Below, in pieces: positions 7,618 to 15,579 of a stretch of DNA of 37,272 nucleotides. The notes beneath the pieces were generated by a model that was not told the origin of the DNA, ran no database searches, and worked only from the letters and a program-made list of their open reading frames with translations. Position numbers and translations under genes: made by a program. The stretch's first letter is position 1. Every line of letters begins with the position of its first letter. This stretch comes from Gammaproteobacteria bacterium (GTDB taxonomy: Bacteria; Pseudomonadota; Gammaproteobacteria; Granulosicoccales; Granulosicoccaceae), in contig JAHQVR010000302.1 of the NCBI GenBank assembly GCA_019634245.1, positions 1-37,272 of the forward strand, read 5' to 3'.

Positions 7618-8670
7618 TTGAGCAATTCCTCTGCAATAGTCATTCAAGATGTTTGGAAGATCTTTGGTGATAACGCTGATGCGGCGTTGTCTGAGATTCG
7701 CAAACACTCCCTAGAAAAACCTGAAGTTTTAGAAAAGTACAATTGTGTTGTCGGTGTGGCCGATGTCAGTTTTGAAGTTGAGCCTGGTGAAATATTCTGT
7801 GTTATGGGTTTGTCCGGCAGCGGCAAATCTACGTTAGTTCGACATATCAATCGTTTACTTGAACCTACCGCGGGTTCCATTATTGTCAATGGAGCCGATG
7901 TTATGGCCTTGGCTCCGGATGCGCTACGTCAGTATCGAAACGAACATATAGCCATGGTTTTTCAAAACTTTGCGCTGATGCCACACCGATCTGTTCTTGA
8001 CAATATCGCTATGCCTCTTGAGATTCGCGGTATTAGCAAAAATAAGCGACTGGACATTGCGAATAAAAATCTAACCATGGTTGAGCTGGATGGCTGGGGT
8101 AATAAATTTGCCCATGAACTGTCCGGTGGCATGCAGCAGCGTGTTGGGTTGGCGAGGGCGCTGGCGTCCGATCCGGAGATACTATTGATGGATGAGCCTT
8201 TTTCCGCCCTGGATCCACTGATCCGCCGACAGCTTCAGGATGAATTTATGAAACTGTCTTCAGTGATGAAGAAAACCACTGTATTCATCACCCACGATTT
8301 GGATGAAGCGGTTCGAATTGGCGATCGTATTGCGATCATGCGGGATGGGCGTGTAGTACAAGTGGGTACGCCGGAGGAAATTGTAATGCATCCAGCAGAC
8401 GATTATGTTTCAGAATTTGTAGCTGGCATTTCCCGATTAAAAGTAGTGCGCGCTCACGCTGTTATGACGCCTTGGAATACTGACTCCGCCTCAGTGCTTG
8501 CCGATGATGCACCCACATTCACCAGAGACGACAACCTGAGTAATCTAATCACTGCGGCCATTGACTATGAGGGTGCGTTGCGTGTTGTGGATGAAGCAGG
8601 TAATACGATCGGATCCATAGAAAAGGCGGATCTTCTTAAAACGGTCATTGAGGGTACAGAAACCTCATGA
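7618..8670 (+). CDS. Glycine-betaine-type ABC transporter ATP-binding protein (OpuAA/ProV family)
   Basis: This 350-residue ATPase has Walker A GLSGSGKST (about residue 63), signature LSGGMQQRVGLARAL, Walker B ILLMDEPFSALDP and the H-loop VFITHDLDEAV, all intact. The segment before Walker A (ALSEIRKHSLEKPEVLEKY) is the insert typical of the ProV/OpuAA quaternary-amine subfamily. The C-terminal 70 residues (VVDEAGNTIGSIEKADLL) look like a remnant of the CBS regulatory domains of that family, which sense ionic strength in OpuA. I assign a TTG start at 7618 because the family N-terminus begins right there and no ATG fits. It overlaps the permease gene by ATGA, so the two are translationally coupled. 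Confidence 0.9.
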   Translation: MSNSSAIVIQDVWKIFGDNADAALSEIRKHSLEKPEVLEKYNCVVGVADVSFEVEPGEIFCVMGLSGSGKSTLVRHINRLLEPTAGSIIVNGADVMALAPDALRQYRNEHIAMVFQNFALMPHRSVLDNIAMPLEIRGISKNKRLDIANKNLTMVELDGWGNKFAHELSGGMQQRVGLARALASDPEILLMDEPFSALDPLIRRQLQDEFMKLSSVMKKTTVFITHDLDEAVRIGDRIAIMRDGRVVQVGTPEEIVMHPADDYVSEFVAGISRLKVVRAHAVMTPWNTDSASVLADDAPTFTRDDNLSNLITAAIDYEGALRVVDEAGNTIGSIEKADLLKTVIEGTETS

Positions 8671-10139
8671 ATGATTCTGATCTTCGCGAGTTTGTTGAAT
8701 CGAGCCCAGAGTATTATGCAGATAGGTTCAGCATCATAGGGGCTAAAACCGGTTTTGCCTGGACGTTTAATTGGGCTGCGGCATTGTTAGGGCCAATTTG
8801 GTTTGGCATGCGGAGTTTGTGGAAGTGGGGGCTTCCATTCGTGATGATGGAAATGTTTGCCTATATCCAAATTGCCAGGGGTTGGTTTGGGGATTTAGGT
8901 GCAGACGCATTGGAGAGAGTATCGCAAATTGAAGGTACGCTGGCATTCAGGCGTCAGCAGCTGGAATCGGCGATTGAAAAAAATGCTGATAACGTTAATG
9001 TTTTTGAGCGTGCAATTACCTCGTTGGAGCAAGCCATTGTTGATTTGCAGGCTGAGGCGGTGGCGGCACAGGAAGCTGGTTCAACAATCGCTCTGGCCGG
9101 GTTGGGATTTTTAATTCTGATTAAACTTGCCCAAGGGGTAATTGCCAACCCAGCGCTGGAAAAACGTTACTTTAATTGGTTATCAGATAGGAGCCTTGTC
9201 TCAGGCCTGTCACCTTTTAGAACTTGGAGCAGTGTCGGATTTGTTGTGTTGATCTATGTGGTTAGCGTTATTAACTATGCGTTTCCATCCAAATTCCCAT
9301 CGCTAGCTGCGTTTCCCACCACCGATACTATTCGGCGAACCGCTATTGTTTGGGTGGAATCTTTGTTCAATTGGATTACCGAAAAGGGTGATTGGCTGTT
9401 TACTATTATCACGGCGGGCATTCGCTGGGTGTTGGACAATTTAGAATTGGTGTTTGTCGATACGCCCTGGATTGTGGTCGCTAGCTTTATTATTTTGCTA
9501 ACGGCGTTGTCAGCCGGAAAACGGGCCGCCGTGTTTGCAGCTGCGTTTTTAGCGTATATGGGGCTGCTGGGTTTTTGGGAGAAGGCGATGACAACGCTGG
9601 CTCTTCTCGGTACTGCAGCGATGCTCAGCATAATCATCGGTATACCGTTAGGTATGTACTGTGCTAGACGCCCGCGAGTGTATTCGTTTATTCGACCTAT
9701 CATGGACTTTATGCAAACCATGCCTGCGTTTGTGTTCATGATTCCGGTTATCGCTTTTTTTGGTACGGGCAAACCCGCAGCTGTAGTAACAACGATGATT
9801 TTTGGTGGAACACCAGTGGTTCGATTAACGGTGCTGGGTTTGCGGGGCGTTCCAGAATCTATTCGTGAAGCAGCAATCGCCTATGGTGCTTCAAAATGGT
9901 ATTTGCTGCGTAGGGTAGATTTGCCATTGGCAGCGCCGTCTATTTTGGCGGGTATCAATCAAACCATTATGCTTAGTCTTGCCATGGTAGTCGTAGCGTC
10001 ACTTATCGGTGCTAAGGGATTGGGTGAAGATGTTCTGGAAGCGCTTCAATATGCAAGCGTGGGTCAGGGGATACTTGCTGGGTTTGCCATATTGTTTTGC
10101 GCCATGATTCTCGATCGAGTGGTGCAGGGTAAACGTTAG
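8667..10139 (+). CDS. Glycine-betaine-type ABC transporter permease with long N-terminal extension
   Basis: Only the C-terminal 200 or so of the 490 residues form the normal ProW/OpuAB permease. They include the coupling (EAA) loop ESIREAAIAYGASKWYLLRR and the helices around it. The first 70 residues (YYADRFSIIGAKTGFAWTFNWAAAL and WFGMRSLWKWG) look like a DUF2628-type small membrane domain. Residues about 80-130 are a predicted coiled coil (QQLESAIEKNADNVNVFERA to LQAEAVAAQEAG), and more membrane helices follow before the transport domain. I have seen similar extended permeases in marine alphaproteobacteria, but the purpose is unknown to me. It overlaps the ATPase gene by 4 bases and stops 8 bases before the convergent dhaL stop. 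Confidence 0.88.
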   Translation: MNDSDLREFVESSPEYYADRFSIIGAKTGFAWTFNWAAALLGPIWFGMRSLWKWGLPFVMMEMFAYIQIARGWFGDLGADALERVSQIEGTLAFRRQQLESAIEKNADNVNVFERAITSLEQAIVDLQAEAVAAQEAGSTIALAGLGFLILIKLAQGVIANPALEKRYFNWLSDRSLVSGLSPFRTWSSVGFVVLIYVVSVINYAFPSKFPSLAAFPTTDTIRRTAIVWVESLFNWITEKGDWLFTIITAGIRWVLDNLELVFVDTPWIVVASFIILLTALSAGKRAAVFAAAFLAYMGLLGFWEKAMTTLALLGTAAMLSIIIGIPLGMYCARRPRVYSFIRPIMDFMQTMPAFVFMIPVIAFFGTGKPAAVVTTMIFGGTPVVRLTVLGLRGVPESIREAAIAYGASKWYLLRRVDLPLAAPSILAGINQTIMLSLAMVVVASLIGAKGLGEDVLEALQYASVGQGILAGFAILFCAMILDRVVQGKR

Positions 10140-10147
10140 TCAATTGG

Positions 10148-10789
10148 TCACAATTGCTCGATGCTTTCTGCCATTGCGCCGAGTAATATCGCGGTAGATG
10201 CAGCCCCTGCATCCTGGTGACCAATAGATCGTTCACCCAGTTTTGCTGAACGCCCCTTCTTAGCCAGCATGGCTACGGTGGCTTGAGCACCTTTCTCAGC
10301 AGCCTGTTTGACCGATACCATCAGTTCTTTCAGCGTTGTGTTGTCATTGCATTCGGTAGCGACGCAAGCGGCTGGCAGCCAGGAGTCCAACATAGTTTTA
10401 TCGCCTGGTTCGGCCTTGCCGCGCGACTGTATGCCTTCTGCCATTGCTGCGATGGAGCTTGCCAGGGCGGCAGTATCTAGAACGTTTTGGCCCTTGACCG
10501 CGGCGGCGGCGCGCATGAAGGCTGTGGCATAGAGTGGGCCTGCTGATGCACCCACTGCGCTAAGAAAACTCTTAGCGGCCGTATTAAATACATCCGATGG
10601 TGTCGCTGTTTCTGGATCCAGTTCACCCAAAGCCTTGCGAATGGCGGTGAATCCGATCGACATGGTTATGCCGTGATCAGCGTCGCCGATTTTTCCATCA
10701 AGTACACAGAGTTGATCCTTTTCACGCTCTATGGCGTCGCCCATTGCATGAAATATCGAGATCAAATGACTGGAGGTGAGTAGTTGCAT
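10148..10789 (-). CDS. dhaL: Dihydroxyacetone-kinase-type ATP-binding subunit DhaL
   Basis: This 213-residue protein is the DhaL half of a dihydroxyacetone-type kinase, which binds ADP/ATP and two magnesium ions and phosphorylates a ketose held by DhaK. The metal-binding aspartates are in LDGKIGDADHG (residues about 29-39), followed by the nucleotide-cap segment SAVGASAGPLYATAF and the TMLDSWLPA helix. No DhaM phosphotransferase gene is seen, so either ATP is the phosphate donor or a distant DhaM is used. It lies 9 bases downstream of dhaK and is the last gene of the leftward operon. Kinases of this family also act on tetruloses (D- and L-erythrulose), so the substrate may not be dihydroxyacetone. 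Confidence 0.9.
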   Translation of the reverse strand: MQLLTSSHLISIFHAMGDAIEREKDQLCVLDGKIGDADHGITMSIGFTAIRKALGELDPETATPSDVFNTAAKSFLSAVGASAGPLYATAFMRAAAAVKGQNVLDTAALASSIAAMAEGIQSRGKAEPGDKTMLDSWLPAACVATECNDNTTLKELMVSVKQAAEKGAQATVAMLAKKGRSAKLGERSIGHQDAGAASTAILLGAMAESIEQL

Positions 10790-10798
10790 AGATGGTTT

Positions 10799-11815
10799 TC
10801 AACCTGCTCGGAACATGGCGCAATCACAGGGATGCTCCAGCATGCTCACTAGTTCGTCGTCCAGATGATGCACTGTGATACTGGCACCAGCCATCTCCAA
10901 CGACGTACAGTAAGGCCCTACCCAGGTAGCGTGGGTGATTATTCCATTATCATCGAGCCTCTGTCGGACTCGTCTATTCATGACGTAGAGTTCCATCAAG
11001 GATGTTGATCCCAAGGAGTTTACTAATACGGCCACTCGTTCACCGCGAGTTAATTTCATCTCATCGAGTATCTGATCTAATAGAGAATCGGTTACGTCAT
11101 CGGCTGAACGCAATGGCCCACGGGCAACACCGGGTTCACCATGAATACCCATGCCAATTTCCATTTCATCGGATCCTAATTCAAAGTTGGGCTGCAGGGT
11201 GTGCGGCAACGAACAGGCACCCAAAGCGACTCCCATGGTGTAGGTGTGATCATTGGCTTTTCTGGCGATCCGTTCGCACTCGTCAAGCGATAGCATTTTG
11301 TCGCAGGCAGCACCGGCGGCTTTGAAAATAAAGAAATTACCCGCAACTCCACGTCTGTCATCGCGGTTTGTGGCAGGTGCAGAGGCAATGTCATCGGTGG
11401 TTAATACAGTGCGCACTTCAATGTCATCCATGGCAGCCATCTCCGCGGCCATATCAAAATTCATGACATCACCGGCGTAGTTGCCATACATAAACAGAAC
11501 ACCGGCGCCGCCGCTGATGGCCTTGGCACACTCCAGAGCCGGGTCCGGTGGCGGTGATGCGAATACATTGCCGATGGCGGCGGCATCGGCCAACCCTTTG
11601 CCTACAAAACCGAGAAAGGTGGGTTCGTGGCCGGATCCGCCACCGATCATCAGGCCAACCTTACCGTCTCGTGGACCGTGTCGGGCGATAATGGCTCTGC
11701 TGTTATCGGCAGACTGACGTAAGTGGTCTGGATGCGCGGCAAGTATGCCCTCGAGCATCTCTTCGATGACGTTGTCGGGATCGTTGATTAGCTTTTTAGT
11801 TTTGGTTGAAGTCAT
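10799..11815 (-). CDS. dhaK: Dihydroxyacetone/tetrulose kinase substrate-binding subunit DhaK
   Basis: This 338-residue protein is the DhaK half of the same kinase. The ketose pocket is marked by GLMIGGGSGHEPTFLGFVGK and FASPPPDPALECAKAI near the N-terminus. The histidine that covalently binds the ketose is in IGMGIHGEPGVARGP (near residue 222). The family segment GVLFMYGNYAGDVMNFDMA is complete. Length is normal for a stand-alone DhaK. It is followed by dhaL and preceded by the PfkB kinase gene. This island also encodes a second, fused kinase of the same family at 24032, so the two probably have different substrates or stereochemistry. Confidence 0.9.
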   Translation of the reverse strand: MTSTKTKKLINDPDNVIEEMLEGILAAHPDHLRQSADNSRAIIARHGPRDGKVGLMIGGGSGHEPTFLGFVGKGLADAAAIGNVFASPPPDPALECAKAISGGAGVLFMYGNYAGDVMNFDMAAEMAAMDDIEVRTVLTTDDIASAPATNRDDRRGVAGNFFIFKAAGAACDKMLSLDECERIARKANDHTYTMGVALGACSLPHTLQPNFELGSDEMEIGMGIHGEPGVARGPLRSADDVTDSLLDQILDEMKLTRGERVAVLVNSLGSTSLMELYVMNRRVRQRLDDNGIITHATWVGPYCTSLEMAGASITVHHLDDELVSMLEHPCDCAMFRAG

Positions 11816-11831
11816 ACTGGATTCGTCTCTG

Positions 11832-12791
11832 CTATGACAGTACCGTTGCTGATTTCATGAACGCAAGTGTCCTGTCAAGATCAATCACACCAGCATCGGA
11901 ACCCAAACCAGTGGCGACTAGCCCCGAAGCTGCTGTACCCAATCGGCAGGCCTGTTCAAGGTCATAGTCCATGGCGAGGCCTGCTATAAAACCGCCGCAA
12001 TAACTATCACCGCATCCAGTGGTGTCGGTGACCTCTACGGCAAAGGCGGGCACTCGAAATTCAGAATCTGGAGTTTTTACAAAGGAACCTTTTTCGCCCC
12101 ATTTGAAGATGCATGAGTGGGCACCCATGTCCATAAACAGTGACGCTAAGTCTGATGGGGAGGACAGCGTTGAGTGGGAGGAAGATTGGGCAAGAAATTC
12201 TGCCTCTTCCATTGAGGGCATAAAATAATCTACATAAGGCAATAAGTCTTTGAGTAGATCCATGGTGTTTTCATTAGGAGCTATCAAATCAAATGTCGTT
12301 ACCAAGCCTTGGTTTTTTGCATGCTGCAGAAGCTTAGCGCTTTGCCCTTTGTCCATGCTGTTGAGTAAGCCAGTGCCGCCATGGTGAAGATATCGTGCAT
12401 TACACACTTGATCAAAGTCATCGCTATTCACATACAAATCATCGGACGCGCCGCGTGCATGCAACGCGGGTCGTTCACCATTGGAACGAATAGGCAGAAT
12501 CGTGGCTGAAGTAGCAGATTGCGTTGAACGTTGAATCATCGAACAATCGATACCCATTCGTTGATAGGCGTCGATAATAAAGTCGCCCTTTTCATCATTA
12601 CCCACACAGGCAACCGTCGCGCAATTAAGGCCGAGCTTCGCTGCGTTCATAACCGCCCCTGAGGCGGTTCCAGCCGGATTCATGCGGATCTCATCAATGA
12701 ATGCGACACCACCACCTTCTGGTATCGCGTCAACCGGTCGTCCGGCTATATCCAGGATCGTAAGTCCAACAAAGACAGCATCAAAAGCCAA
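11832..12791 (-). CDS. PfkB/ribokinase-family sugar kinase
   Basis: This 319-residue protein is a PfkB carbohydrate kinase. It shows the N-terminal substrate region (GGVAFIDEIRMNPAGTASGAVMNAAKLG), where the usual two glycines read as Ala-Gly-Thr, and the C-terminal signature DTTGCGDSYCGGFIAGLA with the catalytic Asp and anion hole (GCGD instead of the commoner GAGD). I use a TTG start at 12791 with an upstream GAGGTGA ribosome binding site; no ATG fits. Its neighbours are the epimerase-like gene and dhaK. It probably phosphorylates a ketose or keto-deoxy acid made by the island, but PfkB substrates cannot be read from such motifs. Confidence 0.85.
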   Translation of the reverse strand: MAFDAVFVGLTILDIAGRPVDAIPEGGGVAFIDEIRMNPAGTASGAVMNAAKLGLNCATVACVGNDEKGDFIIDAYQRMGIDCSMIQRSTQSATSATILPIRSNGERPALHARGASDDLYVNSDDFDQVCNARYLHHGGTGLLNSMDKGQSAKLLQHAKNQGLVTTFDLIAPNENTMDLLKDLLPYVDYFMPSMEEAEFLAQSSSHSTLSSPSDLASLFMDMGAHSCIFKWGEKGSFVKTPDSEFRVPAFAVEVTDTTGCGDSYCGGFIAGLAMDYDLEQACRLGTAASGLVATGLGSDAGVIDLDRTLAFMKSATVLS

Positions 12792-12802
12792 GATCGTTCA
12801 CC

Positions 12803-13651
12803 TCACGCCTGGTCCCAACCGTTTCGAATGGTGTTAAAACCTTCCTGGTAGACGGCTTCGGGGCTTTCGGAGAAGTCGCGCCAGACCCGTGTTGCAGCTG
12901 CAAGCTCCGGAAGGCCGCGCCCGAATGCTTCGATCGTCAACCACTGATCATAACCGCCTGCCTTGAGGGCTTTGAACGTGTCCTGCCAAGGCACGTGGCC
13001 GCGCCCCGGTACGCCGCGATCATTTTCAGAAATATGCACATGCACCACGTGCTGTTTATTGTCGGTGTAAGCCGCTATCGGATCAGTTTCTTCAATATTG
13101 GCGTGAAAGGTATCGTACATGGCTTTAATCGCCGGGTGATTAACAGAGCCAATGTAGTCATTGAGCTGGGACATGGTAGTAACAAAATACGTTTCAAACC
13201 GATTAACTGCTTCCAGCGCAAGGGTGACGTTGCAGTTGCGGGCGTGATCGCCGACGCGAGTATGCACTTCCCGGGCGCGATCAAATTCTTCTGGCGTAGT
13301 GGCACTACCTGAGAATTCACCCAGCGTCTGATGCAGCGGGCCTCCCAAGGTGTTCGCACCCAATGCTGCCGTACAGTCAACGCACCAGTTGAGATAGTCT
13401 ACAGCAGCCTGTCGTGTGTTGGGCTCGGCAGCGAGTGGGTTCTTATCCAGTGTGGGCACTACCGAAATGGCTGTTCTATCTAGCCCTAGTTCATCGAGTA
13501 ACTGACCAATGTTGGCGTAATCATCCGGTGTGCCATCGAACACAGGGATTTCCACTCCATCATAGCCGGTGGCTTTTAATTTCTCGAGCAACGGGCGATG
13601 CTCTTCGCCCACGGAAGTCGTCCACAAGAGCATGCAAAATCCAATCTTCAT
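12803..13651 (-). CDS. D-tagatose 3-epimerase-like sugar isomerase/epimerase (TIM barrel)
   Basis: This xylose-isomerase-like TIM barrel has 282 residues if started at the ATG at 13651, which has a clean AGGAG 8 bases upstream; a longer in-frame start at 13690 is unlikely. The opening MKIGFCMLLWTTSVGEE and the metal ligands in LALEAVNRFETYF (Glu), MYDTFHANIEE (Asp and His), HVHISENDRGVPGRGHVPW (His) and LTIEAFGR (Glu) match the D-tagatose/D-psicose 3-epimerase and L-ribulose 3-epimerase group. These enzymes epimerise free ketoses at C3. It sits between the cupin and PfkB genes, so a sequence of ketose epimerisation then phosphorylation is plausible. Confidence 0.85.
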   Translation of the reverse strand: MKIGFCMLLWTTSVGEEHRPLLEKLKATGYDGVEIPVFDGTPDDYANIGQLLDELGLDRTAISVVPTLDKNPLAAEPNTRQAAVDYLNWCVDCTAALGANTLGGPLHQTLGEFSGSATTPEEFDRAREVHTRVGDHARNCNVTLALEAVNRFETYFVTTMSQLNDYIGSVNHPAIKAMYDTFHANIEETDPIAAYTDNKQHVVHVHISENDRGVPGRGHVPWQDTFKALKAGGYDQWLTIEAFGRGLPELAAATRVWRDFSESPEAVYQEGFNTIRNGWDQA

Positions 13652-13698
13652 CGTGTGTCTCCTATGTGTTGCATATATTCTCTGCTGCAACGTTACTG

Positions 13699-14100
13699 TT
13701 AGTTTCGCAGCGTGTTCCAGGGATCCTCGCCAGCAACGTCAACGAGCTCATAGCCTTCATCCCCAACGCACGGCCCTAATATGGCGAGTACTTTGGCATC
13801 AGTTGAACCTGAATTGAATGAAGCATGGACGGCGTTGGCCGGAATAAACAGCGAATCGCCGCTGAGCAGGTTTTGTTTCTCTGTTTCTAGCCACTGTTCA
13901 ACCTCACCTGAGATCACATAGATCACTTCTTCCTGATCGGGGTGTTTATGAAAGTCGTGACCTTTGCCTGGTTGTAGCGTCACTTCAATCACAGTGAGTT
14001 GCTCGGCATTGGTGGAAGGCGGATGGCTCATCCAGCGAAGGCTTCCCCAATCCAGAACTTCTTGGGGGGTATCTCGGGATAGTATAAATTTTCCAGTCAT
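13699..14100 (-). CDS. Cupin-domain protein
   Basis: This 133-residue single-domain cupin has the first metal motif at GHDFHKHPDQEEVIYVISGE (two His and one Glu) and the second around SLFIPANAVHASFNSG (His). The start has a purine-rich GAGAGA upstream. Small cupins in sugar operons are often sugar isomerases, mutarotase-like or lyase-like enzymes, or sensors, and no more can be said from sequence alone. It lies between the small membrane protein and the epimerase-like gene in the leftward operon. Confidence 0.8.
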   Translation of the reverse strand: MTGKFILSRDTPQEVLDWGSLRWMSHPPSTNAEQLTVIEVTLQPGKGHDFHKHPDQEEVIYVISGEVEQWLETEKQNLLSGDSLFIPANAVHASFNSGSTDAKVLAILGPCVGDEGYELVDVAGEDPWNTLRN

Positions 14101-14197
14101 TTTTTCTCTCGCAGGTTAGCTACGCAGACAACCCGATGACATCATTGAATGGCTCAATGTCTGTAAACGAATTTTTTACTGGGTGTCGACACAGCCA

Positions 14198-14488
14198 CTA
14201 CTTGCGCAGAGATTCCAAATATTCTACGTACAAAAATGCCGTGCCAATGCCAAGCAGCGCTGCCACTATCAGCACCACCAGTATGATTAGGATGACCTTG
14301 CGAATCTGGCTAAATGGAACACCTGCGCGACAAAAAGGCACCAGATTAAACAACAGCGCGCCAATAACAACCAAGATGCAACCATAGGTAAACAACTGCA
14401 TAGAAAATGGTTGGAAAATCATTAGTATCGATATCACACACAACGAAATGATCGAGCGTTCCAGCCATTTGGCTTGTGTGGCAGTCAT
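14198..14488 (-). CDS. Small three-helix membrane protein of the sugar ABC transporter
   Basis: The 96-residue product is almost entirely membrane helix: about 12-31 (IISLCVISILMIFQPFSMQL), 34-52 (YGCILVVIGALLFNLVPF) and 65-90 (VILIILVVLIVAALLGIGTA). It overlaps the second ATPase gene by ATGA, so it is translated with the transporter. The glycerol ABC transporter of Rhizobium (GlpSTPQUV) also has two ATPases, two permeases, a binding protein and a small membrane protein, GlpU. I infer that this is a functional analogue, although I see no convincing sequence match to GlpU. Its role (assembly, regulation) is unknown. Confidence 0.75.
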   Translation of the reverse strand: MTATQAKWLERSIISLCVISILMIFQPFSMQLFTYGCILVVIGALLFNLVPFCRAGVPFSQIRKVILIILVVLIVAALLGIGTAFLYVEYLESLRK

Positions 14489-15579
14489 AGTGTGGTAACT
14501 CGCTGTTCGTTATTGGCGAAGACATGAACAGACCCGGGCATGAATTGCGCGTGTACGTGTTCACCTTCGGTCAGTGGCACTTTCCAATCGGTGACCACTC
14601 GTAGATCCTGTTCACCATCCTTTAAATGCGCAAGCGTTTCCGCTCCCATCGGTTCTATAAGGTCTATGGGAAGGGTAATGCTGTCTGAACGGGGCTCGCT
14701 GATGATATTCAAATTTCGCGGTCGTATGCCGAGCGTGACCGAACTGCCGTCCTTGATCTCTGAAAAATGCTCGTCAAGCGTAAGCGTGATGCTCTGGTGT
14801 TGATCAATAACGAATTCACCTTTCCCGTCGCTTGTAGCTTGTCTAAAAGTGGCCGGTAGTAAATTCATTTGCGGAGTGCCAATGAACCCGGCAACAAACA
14901 GGTTTGCCGGACGTGAAAACACATTATGCGGTGTGTCGACCTGCTCAATTTGGCCGGCCCGCATGACGGCGATGCGATCTGCCATGGTCAGAGCTTCTAA
15001 CTGATCGTGAGTCACGATCACCGTTGGTTTGGATAACCCTTGAAGCACTTCCTTGATTTCACCACGCATTTCCTCGCGCAGTTGCACATCGAGTCGTGAC
15101 AGTGGCTCGTCAAACAAAAAACAAGTCGGATTCCGAATAATGGAGCGCCCCACTGCGACTCGCTGTTTTTCTCCTTCGGCCAATTGACCCGGCAGTCGTT
15201 CAAGAATGCCATCCAGTTGCAGAACGCGGGAGGTTTCTTGAACCTTGGCGTCGATGTCTGCGCGGCTTAATCCTTCTGCAAACAAGGGAAACGCAAGATT
15301 TTTAGCCACCGACTGACTTGGGTAGAGCGCGTAGAATTGAAAACTCATGGCAACGTTTCGGTCTCGTGCAGACAGGTTGTTCACTTGCTTGCCACCGATA
15401 TAAATCTCACCATTGTCTGCCGGTTCAAGACCGGCAATCATGCGAAGCGTGGTGGTTTTGCCGCAACCCGATGGTCCGAGCAGGCATAAAACTTCGCCAT
15501 CTTGGATGTCCAGATTGATGGAATCGACCGCAGTAAGCGCGCCGTAGACTTTGGTGGCAGATTTGAGTTCGATACTCAT
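14485..15579 (-). CDS. MalK-like sugar ABC transporter ATPase 2, with degenerate signature motif
   Basis: This 364-residue ATPase has an N-terminal nucleotide-binding domain and a C-terminal TOBE-type regulatory domain (ITLTLDEHFSEIKDG and VTLGIRPRNLNI). Walker A is GPSGCGKTTT (35-44), Walker B is CFLFDEPLSRLD, and the H-loop VTHDQLEA keeps its histidine. The ABC signature normally reads LSGGQ or LSGGE but here reads LAEGE (133-137), so the Ser and the first Gly are lost. The Q-loop reads FQFYALYPSQS, with Ser where MalK proteins usually have His. It is therefore expected to pair with the other ATPase (19033) as a heterodimer. It overlaps both neighbours by ATGA: the permease upstream and the small membrane gene downstream. 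Confidence 0.88.
   Translation of the reverse strand: MSIELKSATKVYGALTAVDSINLDIQDGEVLCLLGPSGCGKTTTLRMIAGLEPADNGEIYIGGKQVNNLSARDRNVAMSFQFYALYPSQSVAKNLAFPLFAEGLSRADIDAKVQETSRVLQLDGILERLPGQLAEGEKQRVAVGRSIIRNPTCFLFDEPLSRLDVQLREEMRGEIKEVLQGLSKPTVIVTHDQLEALTMADRIAVMRAGQIEQVDTPHNVFSRPANLFVAGFIGTPQMNLLPATFRQATSDGKGEFVIDQHQSITLTLDEHFSEIKDGSSVTLGIRPRNLNIISEPRSDSITLPIDLIEPMGAETLAHLKDGEQDLRVVTDWKVPLTEGEHVHAQFMPGSVHVFANNEQRVTTL

Noticed and set aside
9275..9772. Long minus-strand open frame inside the permease gene
   Set aside because: It is antisense to a clear membrane permease, lacks a ribosome binding site and any recognisable domain; similar antisense frames at 1735-2229, 3768-4247 and 34335-34820 were dismissed for the same reason.
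10141..10156. Terminator between the permease gene and dhaL
   Set aside because: There is a CAATTG-GTCA-CAATTG repeat, but the stem is only 6 weak pairs and no T-run follows on either strand.
14183..14192. Perfect palindrome GTGTCGACAC at the end of the small membrane gene
   Set aside because: Ten bases of self-complementarity with no loop or flanking structure are expected by chance in 37 kb.
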